This document shows positions 56,797 to 64,000 of a stretch of 64,000 nt of DNA, piece by piece. Position 1 is the stretch's first letter, and each line of letters opens with the position of its first letter. A program made the position numbers and the translations under genes. The DNA comes from Prauserella flavalba (GTDB lineage: Bacteria; Actinomycetota; Actinomycetes; Mycobacteriales; Pseudonocardiaceae). The stretch is taken from positions 62,001 to 126,000 of the forward strand of contig NZ_MASU01000002.1 of assembly GCF_003202235.1 (NCBI RefSeq), in the 5' to 3' direction. The notes under the pieces are model-generated. The model did not search any database. It was not told where the DNA came from and was given only the letters and a program-made list of their open reading frames with translations.

Positions 56797-57840
56797 TCAG
56801 CCCCCGTTGCCCTGTTCGGAGCCGCCCTGCTGTTCCTGCTCCTGCTGCCGGTTCTGCTGGTCGTTCTGCTTGTTCGACTCGCCCTGCCTCGGCTTCTGCT
56901 CGGTGGTCGGCGGCGGAGGCGCGTCCTTGGCGACGCTGCCCCGCACCGGAGCCAGCCCGCTGTTGTCCTCGAGCTTCGCGCCGACCTTGCAGTTCACCAG
57001 CGTGGAGCCGGCGTCCCAGCTCTCCTTCTCCCGCAGGTCCCAACCGAGGATGAGGCCCTTGTCGCGGAGGTTGGCTCCGCCGGTGTACTCGCCGACGATG
57101 CGGTTGCACTCGGTGTCGAGCCACTTCTCCTGCTCGTCGGCAGAGGGGAACGCCTCGAAGTGGTTGGCGAGGTTCACCAGGCCGACGATCTCGTACGAGT
57201 GCTCCTTGGTGCAGTCGACCGGGTCACCCACGGTCTTGTTGACGAGCGCGAGGCACGTGCCCGGCTCCCAGACGTTCGACTGGTTCTCGTCCTTGGCCTT
57301 GCCCTTGAGCGGCTGAAGCTCGCCGCCGGGGGACACCCACTGGATGCCGCAGTGCAGCTTCCGCTCGCCCTGGGTCCACTGCTGCTCGTCCGGCCGCAGC
57401 ACGCCGAGCGAGAGCTTGCCGAACGGGTCGAGCGGCTTGTCGAGGTAGTCGCGCACGCTCTGCCCGCACCGCTGCTCGGCGATGGTCTGCCAGGCGTCGG
57501 CATTCGGCGGGCGGGCGTCCTTCGGGTACTGCGCCGAGATATCCACCACACCGGCGACCTCGAAGAGGTGCTCCTGGGCGCAGCCGACCTTTTTCACGTC
57601 GCTCGCGTCGGGCTTGGTCCACGTGAGGCAGCTGCCCGGCGGGGAGCTGAACGCCTCCCTGCGTGCCGTCACCGCGGCCTCCTCCGCCGCCTGCACGCGG
57701 TCGGCCTCGGTCTCGACTCCCCAGGAGAAGACCCAGCTCAGCGACATGGCGACGATGGCGCCGACGAACACGCCGGCCATGAGCACCCTGGTGCGCACGG
57801 CCGGTCTGCTCAGTGGGAACCGGTTGGGCTCGTCGGACAT
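56797..57840 (-). CDS. Septum-formation family membrane protein
   Basis: 347 residues. Short cytoplasmic N-terminus, one transmembrane helix (VLMAGVFVGAIVAMSLSWVFSW), then two copies of a Cys-containing domain (SCLTWTKPDASDVKKVGCAQEH.., HLFEVAGVV; and GTCLALVNKTVGDPVDCTKEH, SYEIVGLVNL), matching the Septum_form family, and a Gln/Glu-rich tail. Homologue of Rv3835. Role in division is from the family name; not shown for this member. Operon with the zincin gene. Confidence 0.88.
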   Translation of the reverse strand: MSDEPNRFPLSRPAVRTRVLMAGVFVGAIVAMSLSWVFSWGVETEADRVQAAEEAAVTARREAFSSPPGSCLTWTKPDASDVKKVGCAQEHLFEVAGVVDISAQYPKDARPPNADAWQTIAEQRCGQSVRDYLDKPLDPFGKLSLGVLRPDEQQWTQGERKLHCGIQWVSPGGELQPLKGKAKDENQSNVWEPGTCLALVNKTVGDPVDCTKEHSYEIVGLVNLANHFEAFPSADEQEKWLDTECNRIVGEYTGGANLRDKGLILGWDLREKESWDAGSTLVNCKVGAKLEDNSGLAPVRGSVAKDAPPPPTTEQKPRQGESNKQNDQQNRQQEQEQQGGSEQGNGG

Positions 57841-57928
57841 CGGTACCCATGATGCCTGTTCGCACCGGTGCGTGCCCGGGTGTCGATAGGGTGAGGTAGC
57901 GCAGGCCCCGCGGTTTACGGAGTGCTCG

Positions 57929-58519
57929 ATGACGGATGACAACCCCTCCAACGAGGAGCAGCCACCCCGGCGTGGCTCCATGCGGTTCCAGGACGCCGAG
58001 AGCACCAAGCCGAGGGAGCCCACGCTGGCCGAACAGCGTGCCCGGCGCAAGGCCATCGCCGAGGAGGAGCAGCGCAGGGCCGAGGCGGAACAGGCGAGGG
58101 CGGAGGCCGACCGCAAGGCCGAGACCAGGCGCAAGGTGCTGATCGGCAGCGGCGTCACCGTCGGATTGGTCGGGCTCGTCGCGGGCTGGTACCTCGTGGC
58201 CGCGCCGGAGCAGGTCACGGCCGTGTGCACCACCGACGACGGCACGATCGTCGAGAACGACGACTACTGCGACGAGGACTACGTCACCAGCCACGGCGGC
58301 TACTACAGCGGCGGGTTCATGTTCCTTCCCCTGCCGGGTGGCGGCTACCAGCAGTACCGCTACAACTACGGCGGCACGGGCACGGTCGGCGGCACGGTCT
58401 CGGGCGGCTCCTACACCAAGCCGGCCAACGCCGACATCAGCACCAAGTCCGGCAAGACGGTCCAGCGCGGCGGCTTCGGCATCAGCAGCGGCGGTTTCGG
58501 CAAGAGCGGAGGCTCGTAA
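57929..58519 (+). CDS. YgiB/DUF1190-like membrane protein
   Basis: 196 residues. Cytoplasmic coiled coil (LAEQRARRKAIAEEEQRRAE), one transmembrane helix (KVLIGSGVTVGLVGLVAGWY), an exported part with Cys pair (AVCTTDDGTIVENDDYCDEDY) and a Gly/Tyr/Ser-rich tail ending SGGFGKSGGS. E. coli YgiB and YjfM (DUF1190) have the same place directly before a glutathionylspermidine-synthase-like gene and a similar Tyr/Gly-rich make-up, so this is probably the actinobacterial counterpart. Assignment rests on layout and composition. Confidence 0.7.
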   Translation: MTDDNPSNEEQPPRRGSMRFQDAESTKPREPTLAEQRARRKAIAEEEQRRAEAEQARAEADRKAETRRKVLIGSGVTVGLVGLVAGWYLVAAPEQVTAVCTTDDGTIVENDDYCDEDYVTSHGGYYSGGFMFLPLPGGGYQQYRYNYGGTGTVGGTVSGGSYTKPANADISTKSGKTVQRGGFGISSGGFGKSGGS

Positions 58520-59686
58520 GTGCACAGGGAGTCCCGCCCCGCTCGGACCGACTGGAAACGCATCGTCGAGGAGCAGGGGCTGGTCTACGGCACGCCCGCG
58601 CGCTACGGCTCCGGCCAGGAACGGCCCTACTGGGACGAGTCGGTGCACTACGTGCTGCCGATGGACGAGGTCCTCTCCGTCGAGGCCGACGTGGAGCTGC
58701 TGCACTCGATGTGCCTCGAGGCCGTCGACCACGTGGTGCTGACCGAGCGCTACGCCGAGTTCGGCCTGCCGGAGTGGGTGTGGCCGCACATCGCCGAGTC
58801 GTGGAAGCGCCGCGACCCGCACGTCTACGGCCGCTTCGACCTGCGCTACGACGGCCGCAGCCCCGCCAAGCTGCTGGAGTACAACGCCGACACCCCCACG
58901 TCGCTGCTCGAGGCCGCGGTGCTGCAGTGGCATTGGAAGACCGACGTGTTCCCCGACGACGACCAGTGGAACTCCATCCACGAGCGCCTCGTCGAGCGCT
59001 GGGCCCAGATCGGCGACGCGCTGCCGTCGAAGGAGCTGCACTTCACGTGGTCGAGCGCCGACTCGACCGGTGAGGACCACATCACCACGTCGTACCTGCA
59101 GGAGACCGCCGCGGAGGCCGGGCTCGACACCGTGGGGCTGGCGATCGAGGAGATCGGCTGGGACCCGCTGCTCAAGCGGTTCGTCGACCTCGAAGAGGCG
59201 CCGATGAGCACGGTCGTGAAGCTCTACCCCTGGGAATGGGTGGTCGAGGAGGAGTTCGGCCGCTACGCGGTCGAGTCGCTGCCGCAGACGCTCTGGGTGG
59301 AGCCGCTGTGGAAGATGCTGCTCTCCAACAAGGCGATCCTCGGCCTGCTCTGGGAGAACTACCCCGGCCACCCGAACCTGCTGCCCGCGTTCAACGACCA
59401 GCCCGGCCTGCTCACCGAGTACGTCCGCAAGCCGAAGCTCGGCCGCGAGGGCGCGAACGTGCAGATCGTCGCGCCCGGCTACGAGACGCAGACGGGCGGC
59501 GTCTACGGCGCGGAGGGCTACGTCTACCAGGCGTTCGATCCGCTGCCCGACTTCGACGGCTTCCGGCCCGCGCTCGGCGCGTGGATCGTCGGCGACGAGG
59601 CCGCAGGGCTGGGCATCAGGGAGACCGCGGGGCTCGTCACCGACGACGGCGCCGCGTTCGTCCCCCACCGCATCCCCGAGTCGTGA
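58520..59686 (+). CDS. Glutathionylspermidine synthase-like ATP-grasp amide ligase (YgiC/YjfC type)
   Basis: 388 residues, GTG start directly after the previous stop. ATP-grasp family: YWDESVHYVLPMDEV, RFDLRYDGRSPAKLLEYNADTP-type central block, VVKLYPWEWVVEEEFG, LLPAFNDQPGLL, YVRKPKLGREGANV and GGVYGAEGYVYQ near the nucleotide site. Lacks the amidase half of E. coli Gsp, like YgiC and YjfC. Actinomycetes do not make glutathionylspermidine, so it probably ligates another amine, or a peptide, to a carboxylate. Partner genes on both sides are membrane proteins. Confidence 0.92.
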   Translation: MHRESRPARTDWKRIVEEQGLVYGTPARYGSGQERPYWDESVHYVLPMDEVLSVEADVELLHSMCLEAVDHVVLTERYAEFGLPEWVWPHIAESWKRRDPHVYGRFDLRYDGRSPAKLLEYNADTPTSLLEAAVLQWHWKTDVFPDDDQWNSIHERLVERWAQIGDALPSKELHFTWSSADSTGEDHITTSYLQETAAEAGLDTVGLAIEEIGWDPLLKRFVDLEEAPMSTVVKLYPWEWVVEEEFGRYAVESLPQTLWVEPLWKMLLSNKAILGLLWENYPGHPNLLPAFNDQPGLLTEYVRKPKLGREGANVQIVAPGYETQTGGVYGAEGYVYQAFDPLPDFDGFRPALGAWIVGDEAAGLGIRETAGLVTDDGAAFVPHRIPES

Positions 59687-59726
59687 TAAACCACGCGAAA
59701 CGATCAGCCAATCTGGGAGAACTTCC

Positions 59727-60173
59727 GTGCTTGTAGCGCTGTCCGACACGTTCGGTTCCGACCTGGCCAGGGGCATCGGCGCGATCGCGCTCTACGCGGT
59801 CGTCGGCCTGCTGCTGATGCTCCTCGGGTTCTACGCGATCGACTTCACCACGCCCGGCAAGCTGTCGGAGCTGGTGCGGCGCGGCCTGCCGAACGCGGTG
59901 ATCATCACCGCCTCGGGCCTGGTGTCGATGGCGTTCATCATCGTGATCGCCATCTGGACGTCGTCCAGCGATCTCGCGGAGGGGCTGATCACCTCGCTGG
60001 TCTACGGCCTGATCGGCATCGTCGCCCAGGTCGTCGCCGTGCGCCTGCTGGAGTGGGTCACCCGCATCGACGTGCGCTCCACGGTGGAGAGCGACAAGTT
60101 CGCGCCCGCCAGCTTCGTGGTCGCGGCCGCCCACGTGGCCCTCGGTCTCGTGGTAGCCGTCGCCATCTCGTAA
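59727..60173 (+). CDS. DUF350 membrane protein
   Basis: 148 residues, GTG start with GGGAGA site. Four transmembrane helices in two DUF350-type halves: AIALYAVVGLLLMLLGFYAIDFTTPGKL and NAVIITASGLVSMAFIIVIAI, then a second pair. YjfL of E. coli is the same family and lies with YjfM and YjfC. It likely supplies a membrane platform for the ligase. Confidence 0.92.
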   Translation: MLVALSDTFGSDLARGIGAIALYAVVGLLLMLLGFYAIDFTTPGKLSELVRRGLPNAVIITASGLVSMAFIIVIAIWTSSSDLAEGLITSLVYGLIGIVAQVVAVRLLEWVTRIDVRSTVESDKFAPASFVVAAAHVALGLVVAVAIS

Positions 60174-60190
60174 CCACTACGGTTGACGTC

Positions 60191-61099
60191 GTGCGGTTAC
60201 TGCGAACGCCCGAAGACCGATTCGCCGACCTGCCCGACTTCGACTACCCGGCCCTCTACGCCGACGTGGACAACCCGGTGCACGGGATCGTCCGCGTCGG
60301 CTACGTCGAGGCCGGACCGCCCGACGGACCCGTCGTGCTGCTCCTGCACGGTGAACCAAGCTGGTCGTTCCTGTACCGGAAGATGCTGCCCCTGCTGGCG
60401 GACGCGGGACTGCGGGCGATCGCGCCGGACCTCGTGGGCTTCGGCCGCTCCGACAAGCCCGCCGACCTCACCGACCACACCTACGCCAACCACGTCGAGT
60501 GGATGCGGGCGTTCGCGTTCGACGCGCTCGACCTGCGGGACGTGACGCTCGTCGGTCAGGACTGGGGCGGGCTGATCGGGTTGCGGCTGGTAGCGGAGAA
60601 CCCCGGCCGCTTCGCCGGCGTCGTGGCCGCCAACACCGGGCTGCCCACCGGCGACCACGACATGCCGGCCGTGTGGTGGGCGTTCCACGACGCGGTGCAG
60701 AAGGCGCAGGTGCTCGACATCGCGCGGTTCGTGCAGTCGGGCTGCCGGACGAAGCTCACCGACGCCGAGCGCGACGCCTACGACGCCCCGTTCCCCAACG
60801 AGATGTACAAGGCGGGGCCGAGGGCCATGCCGGGGCTCGTGCCGACCAGCCCCGACGACCCGGCGACCGAGGCCAACCGGGCCGCGTGGGAGAACCTGAC
60901 GAAGCTGGACCTGCCGTTCGTGTGCGCCTTCTCCGACGGCGACCCGATCACGGCGGGCATGCGGCCGATTCTGGAGCGGCGGATGCCGGGAGCCGAGGGC
61001 CGGGAGCACCCGACCATCACGGGCGCGGGCCACTTCCTCCAGGAGGACGGCGCCAACCAGCTCGCCGCCGCGGTGATCGACCTGGTGCGCAGCCGCTAG
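60191..61099 (+). CDS. Haloalkane dehalogenase
   Basis: 302 residues from GTG 60191. Alpha/beta hydrolase with HGEPSWSFLYRKM, nucleophile Asp124 and halide-binding Trp125 in LVGQDWGGLIG, an acidic residue in FSDGDPI, and His281 in GAGHFLQED. Numbering and the Asp-His pattern place it with subfamily I enzymes (DhlA/DmbB-like). Cleaves carbon-halogen bonds with water. No haloacid pathway is nearby, so the natural substrate may be another ester or epoxide-like compound. Confidence 0.92.
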   Translation: MRLLRTPEDRFADLPDFDYPALYADVDNPVHGIVRVGYVEAGPPDGPVVLLLHGEPSWSFLYRKMLPLLADAGLRAIAPDLVGFGRSDKPADLTDHTYANHVEWMRAFAFDALDLRDVTLVGQDWGGLIGLRLVAENPGRFAGVVAANTGLPTGDHDMPAVWWAFHDAVQKAQVLDIARFVQSGCRTKLTDAERDAYDAPFPNEMYKAGPRAMPGLVPTSPDDPATEANRAAWENLTKLDLPFVCAFSDGDPITAGMRPILERRMPGAEGREHPTITGAGHFLQEDGANQLAAAVIDLVRSR

Positions 61100-61119
61100 T
61101 CCCCGCCCACTCGCCTCCC

Positions 61120-61142
61120 GCAGTGAAGGTGGCCTTCACTGC
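61120..61142. repeat. Dispersed hairpin repeat, copy C (single unit)
   Basis: Perfect arms GCAGTGAAGG and CCTTCACTGC around TGG. It lies between the convergent dehalogenase and ArsR genes, and supplies the ArsR stop codon (TGA inside the repeat). Confidence 0.9.
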
Positions 61143-61477
61143 GGTCGGGGCGGGTCGTCGTCGGCTTCGGCAGCGCGTTTGATGGCGTTCAGTCTGCGGT
61201 CCCATTCGCCTGCGAGCGAGGCCATCCAGCGCGCGGTGGCGTCGAGCGCCTGGGAACGGAGCGTGTAGCGCACCTCGCGCCCCGCCCGCGCCGACGACAC
61301 AAGCCCTGCCTCCTCCAGGATCGCCAGGTGCTTGACGATCGCCTGCCGGGAGACGGGCAGGTCGGCCGCGAGCGCCGACGCGCTGGCCTGCCCTCGTGCG
61401 GCGAGTGCGTCGAGCAGCGCGCGCCGTGTGGGGTCGGCCAGCGCGCCGAGCACCGCGTCGACGCCGGTCTCGCTCAT
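61136..61477 (-). CDS. ArsR-family transcriptional regulator
   Basis: 113 residues. Winged helix: LGALADPTRRALLDALAARG, ALAADLPVSRQAIVKHLAILEEAGLVSSARAGREVRYTL. No CxC metal site, so it belongs to the metal-free group paired with AHSA1/SRPBCC genes. Start overlaps the upstream AHSA1 stop (ATGA). Likely binds the twin GTGCAACC palindromes before the operon. The final codons and the stop lie in the hairpin repeat. Confidence 0.93.
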   Translation of the reverse strand: MSETGVDAVLGALADPTRRALLDALAARGQASASALAADLPVSRQAIVKHLAILEEAGLVSSARAGREVRYTLRSQALDATARWMASLAGEWDRRLNAIKRAAEADDDPPRPQ

Positions 61478-62337
61478 TCCTCGGTGGAGTTCTTCAGCTC
61501 GTCCAGCACCTCGTCCCACGCTCCTCCGTTGTCCTCGGCGGCGGTCAGCAGCTCATGCTCGGGCAGGGCAAGTGTGGCGAACCCGCTCTCCACCATCCGT
61601 AGCCGTGTCCCGTCGCCGTCGGCGACGAGCGTGAACTCCACGAGCGTCGAGTTGTCCGGGTTCGGCTCGGTCGACGGGAACCGGTTCGCCCACCGGTAGG
61701 AGAGGTAGCGCGGCGGGTCCACGCGCACGAACCGGTGCGGGATCGACCCGTACCCGGGGTGCTCGCCGACGACCAGCGCGCCCTCGGCGATCGCGAAGCC
61801 CGTGGGGTCGGCCTCCCCGAGCCAGAACTCCGGCGCGGTCAGGGACGCCCACACCCGGTCGACGGGCGCCGCGATCACGATCTCGCGCTCGACCCGGTCG
61901 AGCGGCACGGAGCCACCGGCCTGCACGCGCTCACGCAGCACGCCCAGCTGGGCCGCCCAGCCGCCGTCGTTGTCCTCGAACGCCTTGCGCCGGTGCGCCT
62001 CCGGCAGCGACGCGAAGCCGGTCTCCACCACGACGAGCCGTGTGCCGCCCGCCTCCTCGGTGAGCGTGAACTCCACGAGCGTCGAGTTGCCGTCCTCGGG
62101 CTCCGCTCCGGGGAACGCGCTGGCCCAGCGGTAGGCGAGGAAGTGGTGCGGCTCTGCCCGTTCGATGCGAATGGGGAAGTCGCCCCACTCCTTGCTTCGG
62201 GCGACGAACGTCTCGCCGGTGCGCGGTTCGACGTCCCTGCCCTCGTCGGCGACCCAGAAGAAGCCGGTCAGGTGCGCCCACACGCGCTCGCGCGGGGCGG
62301 CGATCAGGACGTCGCGTTCGATGCGGTCCGGGTTCAT
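61474..62337 (-). CDS. Tandem AHSA1/SRPBCC domain protein
   Basis: 287 residues with two SRPBCC (Bet v1-like) domains: [26 protein letters not shown] and [25 protein letters not shown], each followed by STLVEFTL and [12 protein letters not shown] or [12 protein letters not shown]. These barrels bind hydrophobic ligands or chaperone partners. Operon with the ArsR regulator (ATGA overlap), with two operators upstream. Ligand unknown. Confidence 0.92.
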   Translation of the reverse strand: MNPDRIERDVLIAAPRERVWAHLTGFFWVADEGRDVEPRTGETFVARSKEWGDFPIRIERAEPHHFLAYRWASAFPGAEPEDGNSTLVEFTLTEEAGGTRLVVVETGFASLPEAHRRKAFEDNDGGWAAQLGVLRERVQAGGSVPLDRVEREIVIAAPVDRVWASLTAPEFWLGEADPTGFAIAEGALVVGEHPGYGSIPHRFVRVDPPRYLSYRWANRFPSTEPNPDNSTLVEFTLVADGDGTRLRMVESGFATLALPEHELLTAAEDNGGAWDEVLDELKNSTEE

Positions 62338-62355
62338 GGGAGTCCTCCCTCGTAG

Positions 62356-62375
62356 GTGCAACCACAGGGTTGCAC
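62356..62375 (-). promoter_or_regulatory. Operator 1 of the AHSA1-arsR operon
   Basis: GTGCAACCACAGGGTTGCAC: perfect 8-bp arms around ACAG, 19 bp before the operon start codon. Probably bound by the ArsR protein as autorepressor. Confidence 0.7.
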
Positions 62376-62389
62376 GACGACCCAGGATA

Positions 62390-62409
62390 GTGCAACCCGT
62401 CGGTTGCAG
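62390..62409 (-). promoter_or_regulatory. Operator 2 of the AHSA1-arsR operon
   Basis: GTGCAACCCGTCGGTTGCAG: the same arms with the last base changed, 34 bp from operator 1. It also stands 26 bp before the serS start and might affect that promoter. Confidence 0.65.
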
Positions 62410-62434
62410 TTGTGGGCCGACTACCCTCGTCACC

Positions 62435-63703
62435 GTGATTGACCCCAGGACTCTGCGCGAAGACCCGGACGTGGTGCGCGCCTCGCAGCGCGCCCGCGGC
62501 GAAGACGAGGGCACCGTCGACAAGCTGCTCTCCCTCGACGCCGAGCGCAGGTCCTCCATCGCCACCGCCGACCAGCTCCGCGCCGAGCAGAAGCAGCTCG
62601 GCAAGCAGATCGGCAAGGCGAAGGGCGACGAGCGCGAGGCCCTGCTCGCCAAGGGCAAGGAGCTGGCCGCGAAGGTCAAGGCCGCCGAGGCCGAGCAGAC
62701 GCGCGCGAGCGGCGAGTTCGACGAACTGCACCGGCGCCTGCCCAACCTCGTGCTGCCCGGCGTGCCCGAGGGCGGTGAGGACGACTACGTCGTGCTCAAG
62801 CACGTCGGCACGCCGAGGGAGTTCGACTTCACCCCGCGCGACCACCTCGACCTCGGCGAGCGGCTCGGCGCGATCGACACCGAGCGCGGCGCCAAGGTGT
62901 CGGGCGCGCGGTTCTACTTCCTCACCGGCCTCGGCGCCCAGCTGCAGCTCGCGCTGCTCAACATGGCCGCCGCGCAGGCCACCGCCAACGGCTTCCAGCT
63001 CATGATCCCGCCCGTGCTCGTGCGGCCGGAGATCATGGCGGGCACCGGTTTCCTCGGCGCGCACTCGTCGGAGGTCTACCGGCTCGAGGAGGACGACCTC
63101 TACCTGGTCGGCACGTCGGAGGTGCCGCTCGCCGGCTACCACTCCGACGAGATCATCGACCTCACCAAGGGCCCGCGCCGCTACGCGGGCTGGTCGACGT
63201 GCTTCCGGCGCGAGGCGGGCTCGTACGGCAAGGACACGCGCGGCATCATCCGCGTGCACCAGTTCGACAAGATCGAGATGTTCGTCTTCTGCCGTCCCGA
63301 GGAGGCCGAGCACGAGCACGAGCGCCTGCTCGCGTGGGAAGAGGAGATGCTCGCCAAGATCGAGGTGCCGTACCGGGTGATCGACACCGCGGCCGGTGAC
63401 CTCGGCACGAGCGCCGCGCGCAAGTACGACTGCGAGGCGTGGGTGCCCACCCAGCAGACCTACCGGGAGCTGACCTCCACGTCGAACTGCACGACGTTCC
63501 AGGCGAGGCGGCTCGGCGTGCGCTACCGCGACGCGAACGGCCGCCCGCAGACCGCTGCCACGCTCAACGGCACGCTCGCCACCACGCGGTGGATGGTGGC
63601 GATCCTGGAGAACCACCAGCTCGAGGACGGTTCGGTGCGGGTGCCCGAGGCGCTGCGGCCGTTCCTAGGCGGCAGGGACGTCCTCGTCCCGCCCGGCGAA
63701 TAG
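62435..63703 (+). CDS. serS: Seryl-tRNA synthetase
   Basis: 422 residues, GTG start. N-terminal coiled coil that grips tRNA-Ser ([20 protein letters not shown]), class II catalytic core with motif 1 around [17 protein letters not shown], motif 2 [20 protein letters not shown] and motif 3 near [34 protein letters not shown] is the serine/ATP pocket. Single housekeeping gene. Its last 39 bp overlap the opposite-strand gene. Confidence 0.98.
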   Translation: MIDPRTLREDPDVVRASQRARGEDEGTVDKLLSLDAERRSSIATADQLRAEQKQLGKQIGKAKGDEREALLAKGKELAAKVKAAEAEQTRASGEFDELHRRLPNLVLPGVPEGGEDDYVVLKHVGTPREFDFTPRDHLDLGERLGAIDTERGAKVSGARFYFLTGLGAQLQLALLNMAAAQATANGFQLMIPPVLVRPEIMAGTGFLGAHSSEVYRLEEDDLYLVGTSEVPLAGYHSDEIIDLTKGPRRYAGWSTCFRREAGSYGKDTRGIIRVHQFDKIEMFVFCRPEEAEHEHERLLAWEEEMLAKIEVPYRVIDTAAGDLGTSAARKYDCEAWVPTQQTYRELTSTSNCTTFQARRLGVRYRDANGRPQTAATLNGTLATTRWMVAILENHQLEDGSVRVPEALRPFLGGRDVLVPPGE

Positions 63704-64000
63704 CCTGCCGGGGGCGGCGAACCCGGTGACCCTGGCGGCGCGCAGCGCTGCCCACATGGTCACCTGGTTCGCCGTCAGCACCGGGATGCCGAGGTGGCGC
63801 TCCAGCGGCTCGATCAGGTCGTAGGTCGGCACGTTGGTGCAGCTGACGAACAGCGCGTCGGCACCGGTCGGATCCACTCCGGCCACCGCCCGCAGAACGT
63901 CCGAATAGGACATCTTCCAGATGTCGCCGAGCAGGCCGAGCCCGAAGCTCGCGCACGTCGAGTAGCCGAACTCGGCGAGGTAGTCGAGCAGTCGCCCGGT
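63665..64000 (-). CDS. Asp/Glu racemase-type protein (maleate isomerase / arylmalonate decarboxylase group), 5' end cut
   Basis: The frame is open to the right edge; the visible 111 residues are the C-terminal half. [32 protein letters not shown] has the second catalytic Cys and the loop typical of maleate cis-trans isomerases and related racemases; [14 protein letters not shown] upstream may hold further conserved residues. Substrate unknown. It ends inside the serS 3' region on the other strand. Confidence 0.8.
   Translation of the reverse strand, partial: TGRLLDYLAEFGYSTCASFGLGLLGDIWKMSYSDVLRAVAGVDPTGADALFVSCTNVPTYDLIEPLERHLGIPVLTANQVTMWAALRAARVTGFAAPGRLFAGRDEDVPAA

Overview
The window is high-GC, gene-dense DNA from a filamentous actinomycete, most likely Pseudonocardiaceae (Amycolatopsis / Saccharomonospora-like). 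The evidence is strong GC bias at third codon positions, many GTG starts and start-stop overlaps, actinobacterial-only families (DUF5926, SigE-type ECF factors, class F sortase, AfsR-type regulator), a fused cydDC gene, DasR-, IdeR- and DevR-like operator sequences, and a pheA / phosphatase / metallopeptidase / septum-formation / serS neighbourhood that resembles the mycobacterial one. There is no prophage, CRISPR array, rRNA or plasmid origin. One tRNA (Gly-GCC) and one insertion sequence are present.

Layout. 0-9.1 kb: a cell-surface glycan gene cut by the window edge (methyltransferase-GT2-GT4), an acyltransferase, msrA, a secreted lytic polysaccharide monooxygenase (LPMO) with two DasR-type sites, tRNA-Gly, and an ECF sigma factor fused to its own zinc-binding anti-sigma-like domain. 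9-16 kb: an Fpg/Nei glycosylase, then a LytS/LytTR two-component system with an S49 peptidase, a small membrane protein and a sodium/solute symporter, probably a carboxylate-sensing uptake unit. 16-21 kb: a P450, small housekeeping genes and a SigE-type ECF factor coupled to a membrane partner. 21-25.9 kb: an iron-linked block (ferritin with iron boxes, DUF2470 protein with an iron box) around arginine deiminase, a CPBP protease and a LysE exporter. 25.9-36.2 kb: an IclR-type regulator pair, a UPF0016 metal transporter, then the cytochrome bd locus cydA-small ORF-cydB-cydDC, followed by a DevS-like kinase and a convergent DevR-like regulator; a GGGAC-N4-GTCCC site lies before cydA.

36.3-46.5 kb holds accessory genes: an Excalibur surface protein with its class F sortase, a PLD-helicase-DUF3427 protein, a DUF427 protein, a membrane nuclease with an Excalibur tail, a MazG-like pyrophosphohydrolase, and a two-gene unit encoding a UPF1-like SF1 ATPase with a very long coiled coil plus an uncharacterised partner. 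46.6-52.8 kb: hydrolase, large AfsR-like regulator, an IS5-like element that has landed inside a dispersed hairpin repeat, coaA and a macro-domain protein. 52.8-64 kb: pheA, histidine phosphatase, lipoprotein, MFS exporter, zincin, septum-formation protein, a YgiB-like / glutathionylspermidine-synthase-like / DUF350 trio, haloalkane dehalogenase, an AHSA1-ArsR operon with twin operators, serS, and the end of an Asp/Glu-racemase-type gene.

Non-coding structure is unusually rich: dispersed 23-bp hairpins at gene ends, a 21-bp tandem repeat, a 17-bp perfect hairpin made from two inverted iron boxes, a 15-bp perfect inverted repeat inside the cydDC linker and nested repeats at the cydDC start. 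The intergenic gaps are all shorter than 300 bp.
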